Assembly: GCA_016932035.1 (NCBI GenBank)
Contig: JAFGDR010000010.1
Location: 1 to 55,030 of the forward strand
Origin: Candidatus Cloacimonadota bacterium
GTDB taxonomy: Bacteria > Cloacimonadota > Cloacimonadia > JGIOTU-2
DNA length: 55,030 nucleotides
Reading direction: 5' to 3'
The translations under genes were made by a program, and so were the position numbers. A model generated the notes under the pieces. It had not been told where the DNA came from. It worked only from the letters and a program-made list of their open reading frames with translations, and did not search any database. Numbering within the stretch: the stretch's first letter is position 1; every line of letters begins with the position of its first letter. Shown one piece after another: positions 9,152 to 18,956 of the stretch.

Positions 9152-9186
9152 TTGAAAACATCATAAATTCTTTAATTAATTATATT
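9152..9186 (+). promoter_or_regulatory. Possible promoter before the O-antigen ligase gene
   Basis: In the 74-bp gap after the Wzz gene, TTGAAA (9152-9157, one mismatch to TTGACA) begins exactly 35 nt before the ATG at 9187. A/T-rich TTAATTAATTATATT follows it, and no Shine-Dalgarno sequence is visible. The distance matches the other candidate leaderless starts. Confidence 0.25.
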
Positions 9187-10677
9187 ATGGCAAGTCAAGG
9201 AACATTAACATATCCGGCAAGATATCAGATTAACCCCTATTATCAGCCAGTTTCGAACACGAGACTATTTTATTTCGTTGTATCTTTTTTTATAGTTCTC
9301 CAGGCAGTGGTTGTTTATCTTGATATTGAATCAAGAATGTTCATTGGATTTTGCTATCTAACACTGGTCCTTTTGTTTTTTTTCTCTTTAAATAAACCTG
9401 AACTTCCCATTTTTGCAATTACATTATATGTTCCTTTTAGCAAGATTATAATCGGTGACCTTTCTACAGCAATAAATTTCACAAACGTTCTACTTCTCAT
9501 CACCTTCTTCTCCTGGTTTATCAGCCATGAGTCGACTGAAGAACGATTTTTTGCTCGTACTCCCCTTAATTTTCCCTTATTGTTGTTTGCATTAATGGGT
9601 CTGATTTCTCTTGTTCAAGGTAGTTTTCTTCTTGAACAAGTCGGAGGTGGAAATGTAATATTCTCATTCTGGCGCTGGTATGTTCCAATGTTCTTGTATG
9701 TTATTGTCGTAAACAATATTCGTGATAAAGAATCTGTTAAGAAGTGTTTGGTTATTATAATGATTGCTGCTGTTGTTGTTGCACTGATTACTATTCGAGA
9801 ACATGCTAACATCGGTAATGTATCAACATGGACAAAGGCAAGAATAGGAGGTATCGCTGGAAATCCGAATACTCTTGGAACATTTTTCGTAAATTATGGA
9901 CCCTTACTTCTAGGTGTTTTTATTTATAATGCTCATAGAATTCGCAGTTGGTTCTTCATGTTTCTTTACTTATTATGTGCAAGGGGAGCTCATGTAACAT
10001 ACTCAAGAGGTACATGGTTAGCTTTTGCTACGGGCACATTGTTTATTACAATATTATCAAAAAGCAAAAAGTTAATCATTCCTGGAATTCTGCTTGTTGG
10101 TTTGATAATAATTAATCCGTCTGTACTTCCTGAAAGTATTGAAGGAAGATTCAGATCAACTTTTACCCGCGAGCAATCCTATCTTGAGCAATCGGTTGAA
10201 GAAAAAGTTGAAAAAAGTGCTTCAGATAGAATCATTATCTGGAAAGGTGCTTTGAACATGATAAAGCAAAACCCGATCCTAGGTTTTGGTTTCGGCACAT
10301 TCAACTATTATATAATGGATTATTCTGAAATTGAAATACCTCGTGATGCCCACAATACATATCTCCGAATTGCTTCTGAAATGGGGCTATTCGCCTTGTT
10401 GGTTTTTCTATCACTCCTTGTAATTGTTTTTCTAACTACTTTATGGGTCTTCCGACACACAAAGGATCCTTTCTTCAAAGGATGTTCAATAGGATATTTA
10501 GGCGGAATTGTGGGGCTTGCAGTTGCTTGTATGTTTGGCTCTAGAATGAATTCTCTCGAAATAGCTGGTCAATTCTGGATTATCGCAGCACTTATGCAAC
10601 GACTGAAAATGATCATTACACAGGAAATGATAGACAAAAACAAAGAGAGAGCTCAAACCAATGCACAAACCGCATAA
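9187..10677 (+). CDS. O-antigen ligase/polymerase family membrane protein (Wzy_C/WaaL-like)
   Basis: 496 aa with about 10-12 transmembrane helices and one large periplasmic loop. The loop shows the family hallmarks: an Arg-rich YSRGTWLAF segment before it, and IIWKGALNMIKQNPILGFGFGTF followed by a conserved His in IPRDAHNTYLRIASEMG. Such proteins either polymerise repeat units (Wzy) or ligate polymer to an acceptor (WaaL), and sequence alone does not separate the two. As the only such gene in this locus, next to Wzz, a polymerase role is the better guess. Its 3' end overlaps the next gene by 17 bp. Confidence 0.82.
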   Translation: MASQGTLTYPARYQINPYYQPVSNTRLFYFVVSFFIVLQAVVVYLDIESRMFIGFCYLTLVLLFFFSLNKPELPIFAITLYVPFSKIIIGDLSTAINFTNVLLLITFFSWFISHESTEERFFARTPLNFPLLLFALMGLISLVQGSFLLEQVGGGNVIFSFWRWYVPMFLYVIVVNNIRDKESVKKCLVIIMIAAVVVALITIREHANIGNVSTWTKARIGGIAGNPNTLGTFFVNYGPLLLGVFIYNAHRIRSWFFMFLYLLCARGAHVTYSRGTWLAFATGTLFITILSKSKKLIIPGILLVGLIIINPSVLPESIEGRFRSTFTREQSYLEQSVEEKVEKSASDRIIIWKGALNMIKQNPILGFGFGTFNYYIMDYSEIEIPRDAHNTYLRIASEMGLFALLVFLSLLVIVFLTTLWVFRHTKDPFFKGCSIGYLGGIVGLAVACMFGSRMNSLEIAGQFWIIAALMQRLKMIITQEMIDKNKERAQTNAQTA

Positions 10678-11887
10678 GAAAATAGCTTATATCCTATCAC
10701 AATTCCCGGAAACTCACGAAACCTTCATACTGAGAGAAGTTATAGAACTAAAAAAAAACAATATCATTTTAGAAATATTTTCTCTTAAAAAATGTAAAGA
10801 CAAAGTCATACACCCCCTTGCTCAGCAATTCCTGAGCAATACACATTACTCTTCTCTAATTTCAATTCCAATCATAAAATCACTTATTTTCTTTCTATGG
10901 AAAAAACCCTTTACATGCTTTAATCTTCTAGCCTATTTAGTTAAAAAAAACATCTCATCTTTTGAATTCCTGAAAAAATCTCTTGGAATACTCCCCATTT
11001 CGCTATATTATGCAAAACAGATATCCTCGAAAGGTATCTCGCATATCCATGCACATTGGGCAACAATCCCGACCACAAGTGCTATTATAATCTCCACTAT
11101 CCTGAACATTCCCTTTAGCTTTACTGCCCATGCATGGGACATTTTTCTGCCGAATCCTATGCTTAAAGAAAAAGTGCGTCGTGCTGAATTCGTAGCAACA
11201 TGCACTGGATACAACAAGCGATATCTGGATTCACTACTCGATCAAAGAGTGAATGATAATATATTCCTTAACTATCACGGCATCGATTTTGAGACATTAC
11301 CTAAAGTAAATAAGAATATCGAAGAGAATCTGATATTCTCTATAGGGCGTTTATGTGAACAGAAGGGATTTCCTTTCCTTCTTGAAGCATGTGCATTGTT
11401 GCGAGATCGTGGAATTGATATCAAATGCCTTATTGTTGGCGAAGGCCCGAACAGAAAATCACTAAGCAATACAATTGAACAATTAAATCTAACCGACCGC
11501 GTTTCTCTGATGGGCATGCAACCCCAATCATATATCTTTGAAATGTTCAATAAAGCGCGAATGTTCGTACTTCCATGCGTTATATCTAAAAATGGGGATC
11601 GTGATGGTATTCCAAATGTTATGATCGAAGCACTTGCAATGCGAACACCTGTCATTTCTACAACAGTTTCTGGTGTACCTGAGATTATTATTGATCATGT
11701 TACAGGTTTGACTGTTGAACCAAGAAACTCAGCTCAACTAGCTGATGCAATAATCGAAATGCTACGTAATCCAGAACAATCTTTTATGTATACTGAAAAT
11801 GGACGCAAGTTAGTAGAAGAGAAATTTGATATCAAAAAGAATATTCGGGAATTGGTTTCGATCTTTATTAATCAAGCTCAACTGTGA
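10661..11887 (+). CDS. Glycosyltransferase family 4 (WcaL/AmsK-like)
   Basis: 408 aa, GT-B fold. The N-terminal acceptor domain includes HIHAHWATIPTTSA and FSFTAHAWDIF. The C-terminal donor domain includes IFSIGRLCEQKGFPFLLEA and the E-x7-E region in its Asp-starting form, GDRDGIPNVMIEALAM, a pattern typical of colanic-acid WcaL/AmsK-type enzymes. It would add a sugar from a nucleotide donor to the growing lipid-linked repeat unit at the inner membrane face. It overlaps the polymerase gene by 17 bp and the GT4-GT4 gene by 4 bp. Confidence 0.85.
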   Translation: MHKPHKKIAYILSQFPETHETFILREVIELKKNNIILEIFSLKKCKDKVIHPLAQQFLSNTHYSSLISIPIIKSLIFFLWKKPFTCFNLLAYLVKKNISSFEFLKKSLGILPISLYYAKQISSKGISHIHAHWATIPTTSAIIISTILNIPFSFTAHAWDIFLPNPMLKEKVRRAEFVATCTGYNKRYLDSLLDQRVNDNIFLNYHGIDFETLPKVNKNIEENLIFSIGRLCEQKGFPFLLEACALLRDRGIDIKCLIVGEGPNRKSLSNTIEQLNLTDRVSLMGMQPQSYIFEMFNKARMFVLPCVISKNGDRDGIPNVMIEALAMRTPVISTTVSGVPEIIIDHVTGLTVEPRNSAQLADAIIEMLRNPEQSFMYTENGRKLVEEKFDIKKNIRELVSIFINQAQL

Positions 11888-14136
11888 TGAACAAGCTGAA
11901 CGTCCTATATATCATTTGGTCACTCGATCAGGGAGGAGCTGAACGGGTTGTTATAGATCTGGCAAAAAATACAGACAAAATACAATTCAACGTAACCATC
12001 TGCTGCCTGAATGAAAAGGGCACCTATGCACATGAAGCAGAAAAAGCAGGTATAAAGGTTATACCCCTACACAAGCTACCAAAACTCGATCCGTTCATCA
12101 TATTTAAAATTAGCAGACTGATCAAAAAAAAACATATTGATATTGTCATTACTCATCTATGGACATCTAATTTTTGGGGAAGGATTGCAGCTTTCATCTC
12201 CGGAGTAAAAGTAATTATTGCAACAGAACATACAACAGATGAAAATCGTCCCTGGTATTATCACCTCATTGACCAGATTCTTGCCAAGATCTCAACTAAG
12301 ATCATCGCTGTATCCACAAGTGTAAAAGCATTCCATCAAAACAGATCTCATATTCCACCATGTAAATTCGAAGTAATCAATAACGGTATCGACATAAAGA
12401 AATTTAATGTTGAAATCAATAAAGAAGACAAAAGGAAGGAATTTGGTTTTATCCCAACTGATTTTGTGATTGGACTCTTCGGGCGTTTTGTTCCAGCAAA
12501 AGCACATGAAGTTCTTCTTCAATCACTACAGAAATTAATAACAAAATATCCAAACATAAAAGTGCTTTTTGTTGGCAGTGGTCCAACTGAAGATCAGATA
12601 AAAGAAATTGTCCGTGAGTTTGGTCTGGAAAATCATGTTATTTTTGCTGGATTCCGGAACGATATACCTGAATTATACCAGATCCTCGATCTCTTTATTC
12701 TTCCCTCTGAGCGTGAAGGTTTTCCTATTACACTTCTCGAAGCTATGACTTCTGGAATTCCAGTTATTGCAACAGATGTGGGAGGCAATTCAGACATAAT
12801 TAAAGATGGAAGAAATGGATTTATCATTGAACCAAATAATGTTGAAGCATTAACTCAAAGGATCGAATATTATATTGAGCATCCCGATGAAGCAGATATT
12901 TTTGCTAACAAAGCTCAGTCATCTGTCCAAAAGCATTTCACTTCTCAGATTATGACGAGAAATACAGAACAGATGCTCATCAGGCTTTATGGTAAACAAG
13001 TCATAAAGAAACAAAAAATAAAACTCCTTCTTGTAATCGACCACCTTGATCCCGGGGGGGCACAACGACAGATAATCGAGCTTATAAAGCGTCTTCCAAG
13101 ATCGTCATTTGACATTTCATTGTGCAGTCTAGATGGCGCACGATCTTCACTTGCTAATGAAATCGAAGAGTTGGGAATTCCGCTATATTCGATAAATCAG
13201 CATGGATTTTTCGATACTAAAGCATTACTATCATTATATAAAATTATAAAAGGTCATGCTTTTGATATAGTTCATACTTATCTTTTTACTTCCGATGTTT
13301 ACGGTAGAATCGCAGCTTTTTGTGCACATACTCCGGGTATAATTTGTTCTTTGAGGAGTGTTGATACCTGGAAAAATCCATTCCACATATTAGTCGACAG
13401 AATACTCGCACAGATCACAGATATAATAATCGTTAATGTAAAATCTATCATTCCATTTCTAGCGGATGGAGAACACATCGCATCTCAGAAGATTCATACA
13501 ATCTACAATGGCATCGACCTTGAACACATTCTGTCCCATATATCCGACATCCCTGTAAGACAAATGCTCCATTTACATGAAAATGAAAGGCTCGTTGGAA
13601 TCTTCGCACGAAATGACCCAATAAAAGACCATATGACGTTTTTCAGAGCAGCAAAAATCATCCTATCTAAGCACAAGAAGGTTAAATTTCTTGCGATGGG
13701 AGATGGAATGAGTGATGAAGCTATGCAGTCGCAAGTCGATATACTTGGCATACAAGATAAGGTCATCCTTCTCGATCATTCAAATAATTATCTTGATAAC
13801 GTTGCTTCTGTGGATGTTAGTGTTCTGACATCTTTAATTGAGGGTTGTTCGAATGTCATTCTTGAATCAATGGCGTTAAGAAAACCAGTGGTTGCGACAT
13901 CGGTCGGGGGAAACCCAGAACTCGTTGAAGATGGAAAAACAGGTTATCTTGTTCCTCCAAAAGCACCCGAAAAGCTAGCAGAAAAGATAATGCAATTACT
14001 GAGTAATCCTGAAAGGTGTGAATTTTTCGGAAAAAATGGACAACAAAGAGTTAAAGAATTCTTTTCTATGGATAAAATGGTTGATGATACGATTGATGTA
14101 TATAAAAATACATTGAAAAATAAAAAGAGAATATGA
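11884..14136 (+). CDS. Double glycosyltransferase: two GT4 modules fused in tandem
   Basis: 750 aa, about twice a normal GT4. Module 1 (about residues 1-375) starts NVLYIIWSLDQGGAERVV and has its donor E-x7-E motif in EREGFPITLLEAM near residue 276. Module 2 (about 378-750) starts again with KLLLVIDHLDPGGAQRQI and has EGCSNVILESMAL near residue 653. Both carry the N-terminal GGAxR loop, IxNGID and a late GG-N-x(4,5)-DG segment, so both look catalytically complete. They would add two successive sugars. The linker is only a few residues (GKQVIKKQ). There is no internal stop or frameshift, so this is a true fusion. It overlaps its neighbours by 4 bp on each side. Confidence 0.87.
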   Translation: MMNKLNVLYIIWSLDQGGAERVVIDLAKNTDKIQFNVTICCLNEKGTYAHEAEKAGIKVIPLHKLPKLDPFIIFKISRLIKKKHIDIVITHLWTSNFWGRIAAFISGVKVIIATEHTTDENRPWYYHLIDQILAKISTKIIAVSTSVKAFHQNRSHIPPCKFEVINNGIDIKKFNVEINKEDKRKEFGFIPTDFVIGLFGRFVPAKAHEVLLQSLQKLITKYPNIKVLFVGSGPTEDQIKEIVREFGLENHVIFAGFRNDIPELYQILDLFILPSEREGFPITLLEAMTSGIPVIATDVGGNSDIIKDGRNGFIIEPNNVEALTQRIEYYIEHPDEADIFANKAQSSVQKHFTSQIMTRNTEQMLIRLYGKQVIKKQKIKLLLVIDHLDPGGAQRQIIELIKRLPRSSFDISLCSLDGARSSLANEIEELGIPLYSINQHGFFDTKALLSLYKIIKGHAFDIVHTYLFTSDVYGRIAAFCAHTPGIICSLRSVDTWKNPFHILVDRILAQITDIIIVNVKSIIPFLADGEHIASQKIHTIYNGIDLEHILSHISDIPVRQMLHLHENERLVGIFARNDPIKDHMTFFRAAKIILSKHKKVKFLAMGDGMSDEAMQSQVDILGIQDKVILLDHSNNYLDNVASVDVSVLTSLIEGCSNVILESMALRKPVVATSVGGNPELVEDGKTGYLVPPKAPEKLAEKIMQLLSNPERCEFFGKNGQQRVKEFFSMDKMVDDTIDVYKNTLKNKKRI

Positions 14137-15113
14137 AGTACTTTCTTATAACGGTAGACACAGAGGCTGATTGGTTTTCATTCAAAGAAAACAGAGTGAC
14201 GAACATTTTTGGTGTTCATTACCTGCAGGAACTTTGTGATAAATATGACATGAAACCTACCTACCTGGTCACGTACGAGATTGCGACTAAGAATGAATCG
14301 GTAAATATATTGAGACGATATCTTGAGAAAGATCTCTGCGAGATCGGGCATCACCTACATGTGTGGAGTGCACCCCCCTATTATAAAGCCAATGAATTTG
14401 GTGTTGAAGAATCACTTCTCGAAGCAATCCAAGCAGAATTGCCTGAAGAGTTATTTGACCAGAAAATGCAATCCCTTCATGATGCAATTGAAAAGAACTT
14501 CGGTATTACTCCAAGATCTCATCGTGCGGGTAAATGGGGTATTGACGAAAGAACCCTCCTTTGGCTGCATCGACATGACTATTTAGCCGACAGCTCTTTG
14601 GCACCAGTTGGGATTATCGGTAAAGTTAAAGGTATCAAAAAGACAATTTCTCATAATATTGATAAAATTCCTAACACTCCTTACTTCCCTTCGAAGGAGG
14701 ATATTTATGAGAAGGAAATTGATGAAAAGCTAAGATATATTCTCGAAGTTCCCGTAACTGGTATAAAGGGAGATTCGCTTCATAATATAAAAGGAGCAAC
14801 GATCATAAGAAATCTTGCGTATCCTCTTGGTTACAAGGGAGTTGGCGACATGATGTTCCGCCCGTCGGATGTAAGAATTCCTGTTAACGTTTTTGAAACT
14901 TTAGCTCGAAATTTATTTGAATCAGGACTCCAGTGGGTAAATTTTATGTTCCATTCAAATGAGCTAGGGCTTGGCACCTCCCCTTATACAAAAAATGAAA
15001 CATTACATGAACAAGTCCGGGCAAAGATCGAACTTGCATTGAGACTTGCAAGAGAATATGACTATAAGGGCATATTTTTACGAGATGCATTAAAATACTT
15101 CAAAGAAGAGTAA
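14133..15113 (+). CDS. Polysaccharide deacetylase-like protein (divergent NodB fold)
   Basis: 326 aa. The NodB motifs appear in variant form: motif 1 as ITVDTEADWFSF (instead of TFDDG), motif 2 as CEIGHHLHVW (metal-binding His pair), and a later RSHRAGKWGIDE resembling motif 3. It has no signal peptide. This variant occurs among envelope-locus deacetylase-like proteins; whether it is active on N-acetyl groups is uncertain because the first Asp of DD is replaced. It overlaps the GT4-GT4 gene by 4 bp and lies 4 bp before the RIFT-barrel protein gene. Confidence 0.7.
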   Translation: MKYFLITVDTEADWFSFKENRVTNIFGVHYLQELCDKYDMKPTYLVTYEIATKNESVNILRRYLEKDLCEIGHHLHVWSAPPYYKANEFGVEESLLEAIQAELPEELFDQKMQSLHDAIEKNFGITPRSHRAGKWGIDERTLLWLHRHDYLADSSLAPVGIIGKVKGIKKTISHNIDKIPNTPYFPSKEDIYEKEIDEKLRYILEVPVTGIKGDSLHNIKGATIIRNLAYPLGYKGVGDMMFRPSDVRIPVNVFETLARNLFESGLQWVNFMFHSNELGLGTSPYTKNETLHEQVRAKIELALRLAREYDYKGIFLRDALKYFKEE

Positions 15114-15117
15114 TATC

Positions 15118-17028
15118 ATGAAAATTTATACACGAGATTTTATTTCAATTATCATCGTTGTGATTGTCATCATCGTTTTCCACGTTTTGAATATTTTCCC
15201 TTACATCTCTCAACTATTCTCACCCATTCAAAACAAGGTATATGATACAATCGAAGATGCTGGAGATATTTTTGATGAAACAGAGCAGGCAGGTTATAAT
15301 CCTGAAGAAGGCTACTTCATGCTCAGCGATTTTGAGACGCCAGAAGAGTTGCAAAAGTGGAGATATGAAGATGTTATACTCTATCAATCGAATCAATATG
15401 TTTCCAGCGGCAACCAATCGGGAAAAGTTGAATTCCTCGCTAATAGAGGTTCAGCACCAAAACTTTTCTTGCAGTATTTCCCAAAACGGTGGTCAAACTT
15501 CGAAGCCCTGAATTTCGAAATATATAATCCATCCGAAAAGAAAGTTAGGATCATACTTCAGATAAAAGACCGCAGTGAGAACCGATTCAAATATGACCTC
15601 TATCTTGAGCCACAGAAATGGAATACGTATTCAATAGCTATTGATGATATGTCGGACAAAGTGAATGTAGATAAGATCGTTGATCTCAATTTTTTCCGAT
15701 GGAAACCATCCCAGGATGAAACAATTTATGTGGATGATGTAAAATTGATTAGTTCTCAATATGAAGATAAGCAGGTATATGTTACCCCTGCTCAAACTCA
15801 GCAGAAAGTAAAAAACATCACAACCCAGCCCGAATATGAGATATCAAAAACATTTCATTCAGAAGGAAATACAATAACATTCAGGGTAAAAAATCCGAAT
15901 AAAATTGATTTAAGGCAAACGCCTTGTACAGGCAATGTAGACTTCCCTCAGGGAAAAGTTTTCGATAAAACAACGATGCTCCTTAAAGGGCCAGATGGGC
16001 ACGACATTCCTTACCAGATAAAACCTCTAAACACCTGGCAGGATAACAGTTTTAAGCAGGCACAGCTCGATTTCCAGGCAGACTTTCAATCAAATCAGGA
16101 AAAACAGTTCTTGCTTCTCTTTGGAAAAGATCTCGCAAAAATGAATTTTAAATCGGTTATTACCGTCCGCTATAAAGAAGACGTGATACAGATAAGCACA
16201 GGAAAGTTCCGTTTCAACCTGAGTAAAAATCATTTTACACTTTTGGATAAAGTGTGGCTGGATTCAAATGACGATGGCTATTTTTCAGATAATGAACTTG
16301 TTTCAGAAAATCAAGATATTATCATGACACATAATGGAATTTTCTATCAAAGCTCATTCGACTATTCCACCTACTCAATCGAAATGATAGAAGCTGGACC
16401 CCTTCGCACAACATTTCAGGCTGACGGATATCTTCGAAGTAATAGCGGATATGATCTATGTAAGTATGAAGCTTTGATAACTGCTTTTGCAGAACAGAGT
16501 TTTGTTGAAGTCACATTAAATTTCATTTTTTCCAAGACCGCCCCTATCGAGTCCGCAGCACTCTATGTGCCTTATTCAGAGGATATTACCCAGGTTTATT
16601 CGCCAAACACTGGTGTGCAGATGAACCTACCTGTAATGATCTATCAGTCTGATGTTGAGAAGTCGGAAGTACGCAATCAGGGGCGCAAGCTGCTTTTCGA
16701 TCAGAACCTTTCACGCTGGGTCGATGCAAGTAATGTGGTCGGTGGAGTTATGGTTGCAATAAAACCATTCTGGGATCTCAGTCAGTTCGGATATTATATA
16801 CAAAAAAACGATGTAACTCTCATGCTTTGGCCTCCTTACTCTCAGGAAATCGATATTAAATATACACTTCAACATAAAATGCAGACCAATTATGACTTCT
16901 GCAGAAACCAGGATTTTGACAGAACGCATGATGTGCTTATCTATTTCCATACAAGCGATGTCGAGGAATTAAGAACAACTGAAGTGGCAGAGTCTTTTCT
17001 CAATCCGGTCGAATTTATCTCAAAATAG
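15118..17028 (+). CDS. Membrane-anchored carbohydrate-active protein: CBM-like plus PcRGLX/YetA-like RIFT barrel
   Basis: 636 aa. An N-terminal transmembrane anchor spans residues about 9-30. Residues about 65-215 look like a jelly-roll carbohydrate-binding domain (SDFETPEELQKWRYED ... IYVDDVKLISS). From about 235 onward the text resembles the PcRGLX/YetA-like RIFT-barrel proteins: a VDFPQGKVFDKTTMLLKGPD strand pattern, then GPLRTTFQADGYLRSNSGY. An EF-hand-like calcium loop DSNDDGYFSDNE lies at residues 382-393. Relatives include exo-rhamnogalacturonan lyases, so it may cleave or hold the glycan in the periplasm. This is inferred from remembered family patterns. It lacks the helical C-terminal domain expected of a full lyase, so a non-catalytic role is also possible. 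Confidence 0.55.
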   Translation: MKIYTRDFISIIIVVIVIIVFHVLNIFPYISQLFSPIQNKVYDTIEDAGDIFDETEQAGYNPEEGYFMLSDFETPEELQKWRYEDVILYQSNQYVSSGNQSGKVEFLANRGSAPKLFLQYFPKRWSNFEALNFEIYNPSEKKVRIILQIKDRSENRFKYDLYLEPQKWNTYSIAIDDMSDKVNVDKIVDLNFFRWKPSQDETIYVDDVKLISSQYEDKQVYVTPAQTQQKVKNITTQPEYEISKTFHSEGNTITFRVKNPNKIDLRQTPCTGNVDFPQGKVFDKTTMLLKGPDGHDIPYQIKPLNTWQDNSFKQAQLDFQADFQSNQEKQFLLLFGKDLAKMNFKSVITVRYKEDVIQISTGKFRFNLSKNHFTLLDKVWLDSNDDGYFSDNELVSENQDIIMTHNGIFYQSSFDYSTYSIEMIEAGPLRTTFQADGYLRSNSGYDLCKYEALITAFAEQSFVEVTLNFIFSKTAPIESAALYVPYSEDITQVYSPNTGVQMNLPVMIYQSDVEKSEVRNQGRKLLFDQNLSRWVDASNVVGGVMVAIKPFWDLSQFGYYIQKNDVTLMLWPPYSQEIDIKYTLQHKMQTNYDFCRNQDFDRTHDVLIYFHTSDVEELRTTEVAESFLNPVEFISK

Positions 17029-17032
17029 TGTC

Positions 17033-17797
17033 ATGTCTCAACCGGTCCCATTCATTATGTATCATGATATCCTTACGAACGGCGATCCTTATACAATAAC
17101 AAAAGAGCAGTTTAAACAGCAAATGGCACTCGTTAATGAGCTCAATTATCATGCAATTTCAGTTAGTGATTTCTTATCAATAAAGGATCAGAAGAATTTA
17201 CGAGAAACGAAGGAGTTCGGTTTAACATTTGATGACGGGTATGCAAATAACTATATCTATTGTTTGCCCGAACTTGAAAAATATAACTTCAGAGCGACTT
17301 TCTTTATCACAACTTCTCTAATTGATTTGGGAAGAGGATTTTCAAAAGAGCAGATTTATTCTCTATCAGAAAAAGATATGGAGATAGGATCGCATACAGT
17401 AAATCATGCCTTTTTACCCAATCTTCCGGATCATGCTTTGCGCTTTGAACTCGAAGAATCAAAAAGGCAACTCGAAGACATTATTAACAAACCTGTTTTG
17501 AGTCTTTCGTTACCTGGAGGTCGTGGCAATAAAAAAATCTTGAAATTCGCACACGAAGCCGGGTATAAAAGCATATGCACCTCCGTCTATCATCCAAATG
17601 ACGAAAACACAGATCCCTTTTCGCTTGGACGTGTTCCAATAAAACGCAACTATTCTCTGGAATTATTTGAAAAAATAGTAATACAGGACAAACGTGTATG
17701 GAAATCTATGAAGTTCAAGCAGGATATGAAATATGTCATACAGAGAATTCTGGGTAATAAACTATACGATTCTATCTGGAAATTAAGGTACGAATAA
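17033..17797 (+). CDS. Polysaccharide deacetylase (NodB domain)
   Basis: 254 aa. Canonical NodB motifs are present: LTFDDGYANN (motif 1, Asp-Asp metal and base), EIGSHTVNHAFL (motif 2, H-x4-H metal pair), and LSLPGGRGN as a variant of motif 3. It begins directly with VPFIMYHDI, the usual strand 1, and lacks a signal peptide. It would remove N-acetyl or O-acyl groups from a polysaccharide precursor. It lies 4 bp after the RIFT-barrel gene and 1 bp before the GT2 gene, in the same transcription unit. Confidence 0.85.
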   Translation: MSQPVPFIMYHDILTNGDPYTITKEQFKQQMALVNELNYHAISVSDFLSIKDQKNLRETKEFGLTFDDGYANNYIYCLPELEKYNFRATFFITTSLIDLGRGFSKEQIYSLSEKDMEIGSHTVNHAFLPNLPDHALRFELEESKRQLEDIINKPVLSLSLPGGRGNKKILKFAHEAGYKSICTSVYHPNDENTDPFSLGRVPIKRNYSLELFEKIVIQDKRVWKSMKFKQDMKYVIQRILGNKLYDSIWKLRYE

Positions 17798-17798
17798 T

Positions 17799-18956
17799 AT
17801 GGGATGGATCATTACTTTCTGGATATCGGCAATCGTACTTTTTTATGTCTATCTCGGCTACCCTCTACTCATCCTTTTCCTGTCACAGCTTGTACCAAAA
17901 CACTATGTTACATACTCAGAACAAGATCTAGCAAATCATGAAAATCTGCCTTCAATCAGCTTTTTTATACCTGCTTATAACGAAGAACATATTATAGAAA
18001 AAAAGATCCGCAATACACTGGAACTCGACTATCCGAAAGATAAGATCGAGATCGTTGTAGCTTCTGACGGCTCAGATGATCGAACAAATGAGATCGCAGA
18101 GCTCTACGCTTCACAGATCAAGCTTATTGCCTATGAAATTCGGGAAGGTAAAACCGGCGTCATCAATAAAACAATACCTCAACTCAAAGGAGAAATCGTT
18201 GTCTTTTCTGATGCCTCTGCAATGCTTGCAGCCAATGCTGTTAAAAATCTTATCTCCCCATTTAAAGATCAAAATATAGGCAGCGTCTCAGGACTTTATA
18301 TTCTCAGAGATTCCTCCTCAACATCCCGTGCAGAGGGTGAAGGATTTTATTGGCATTATGAAACGAACCTGAAAACAAATGAAAGTAAGTTTTACTCGAT
18401 CCTCGGTGCTCACGGCGCATTATATGCTATGAGAAAATCTCTTGTAAGAACACTTCCTCACAATGCAATCAATGATGATTATATACTTCCTATGTACGGA
18501 GTCGAGCAAAACAAACGTGCAGTTTATGAGCCATCTGCAATCGGAATTGAAGAAGTTACTACATCTGTTGGTGGTGAGATGAAACGTAGAATTCGTATCT
18601 CAGTTGGAAATTTCCAACAGCTCTTCCTTCTCAGAAAATTACTCAATCCTTTCCGCGGTAGGATCGCTTTTGAATTTCTCTCACACAAATTTCTTCGAAG
18701 CTTTTCTTTCCTTTTTATGCTTTCATTACTTTTATCAAATATTTTCATCCCGATTAAAGGATTTAAGGTATTTCTCCTTCTTCAAATTCTGTTTTATGCA
18801 TTAGCAATGATCGGTATATTGTTTTTCAAAAATAAAAAAATGCCAAAGATTATCACTCTTCCATTTTACCTTACAATTATCAACTACGCTGCTCTCATCG
18901 GCTTATTCAAATATATACTACATACACAGAAAATAACCTGGGAACGTCCTTCATGA
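17799..18956 (+). CDS. Membrane glycosyltransferase family 2
   Basis: 385 aa. One N-terminal transmembrane helix (residues about 4-28), then a GT-A catalytic domain: ISFFIPAYNEEHIIEKKI, IVVASDGSDDRTNE and a DxD-equivalent FSDASAML. A late RRIRISVGNFQQL occupies the QxxRW position, and about three hydrophobic helices follow at 300-380. This is the architecture of processive or undecaprenyl-linked GT2 enzymes of capsule and cellulose-like systems. The stop overlaps the permease ATG by 4 bp (ATGA). Confidence 0.84.
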   Translation: MGWIITFWISAIVLFYVYLGYPLLILFLSQLVPKHYVTYSEQDLANHENLPSISFFIPAYNEEHIIEKKIRNTLELDYPKDKIEIVVASDGSDDRTNEIAELYASQIKLIAYEIREGKTGVINKTIPQLKGEIVVFSDASAMLAANAVKNLISPFKDQNIGSVSGLYILRDSSSTSRAEGEGFYWHYETNLKTNESKFYSILGAHGALYAMRKSLVRTLPHNAINDDYILPMYGVEQNKRAVYEPSAIGIEEVTTSVGGEMKRRIRISVGNFQQLFLLRKLLNPFRGRIAFEFLSHKFLRSFSFLFMLSLLLSNIFIPIKGFKVFLLLQILFYALAMIGILFFKNKKMPKIITLPFYLTIINYAALIGLFKYILHTQKITWERPS

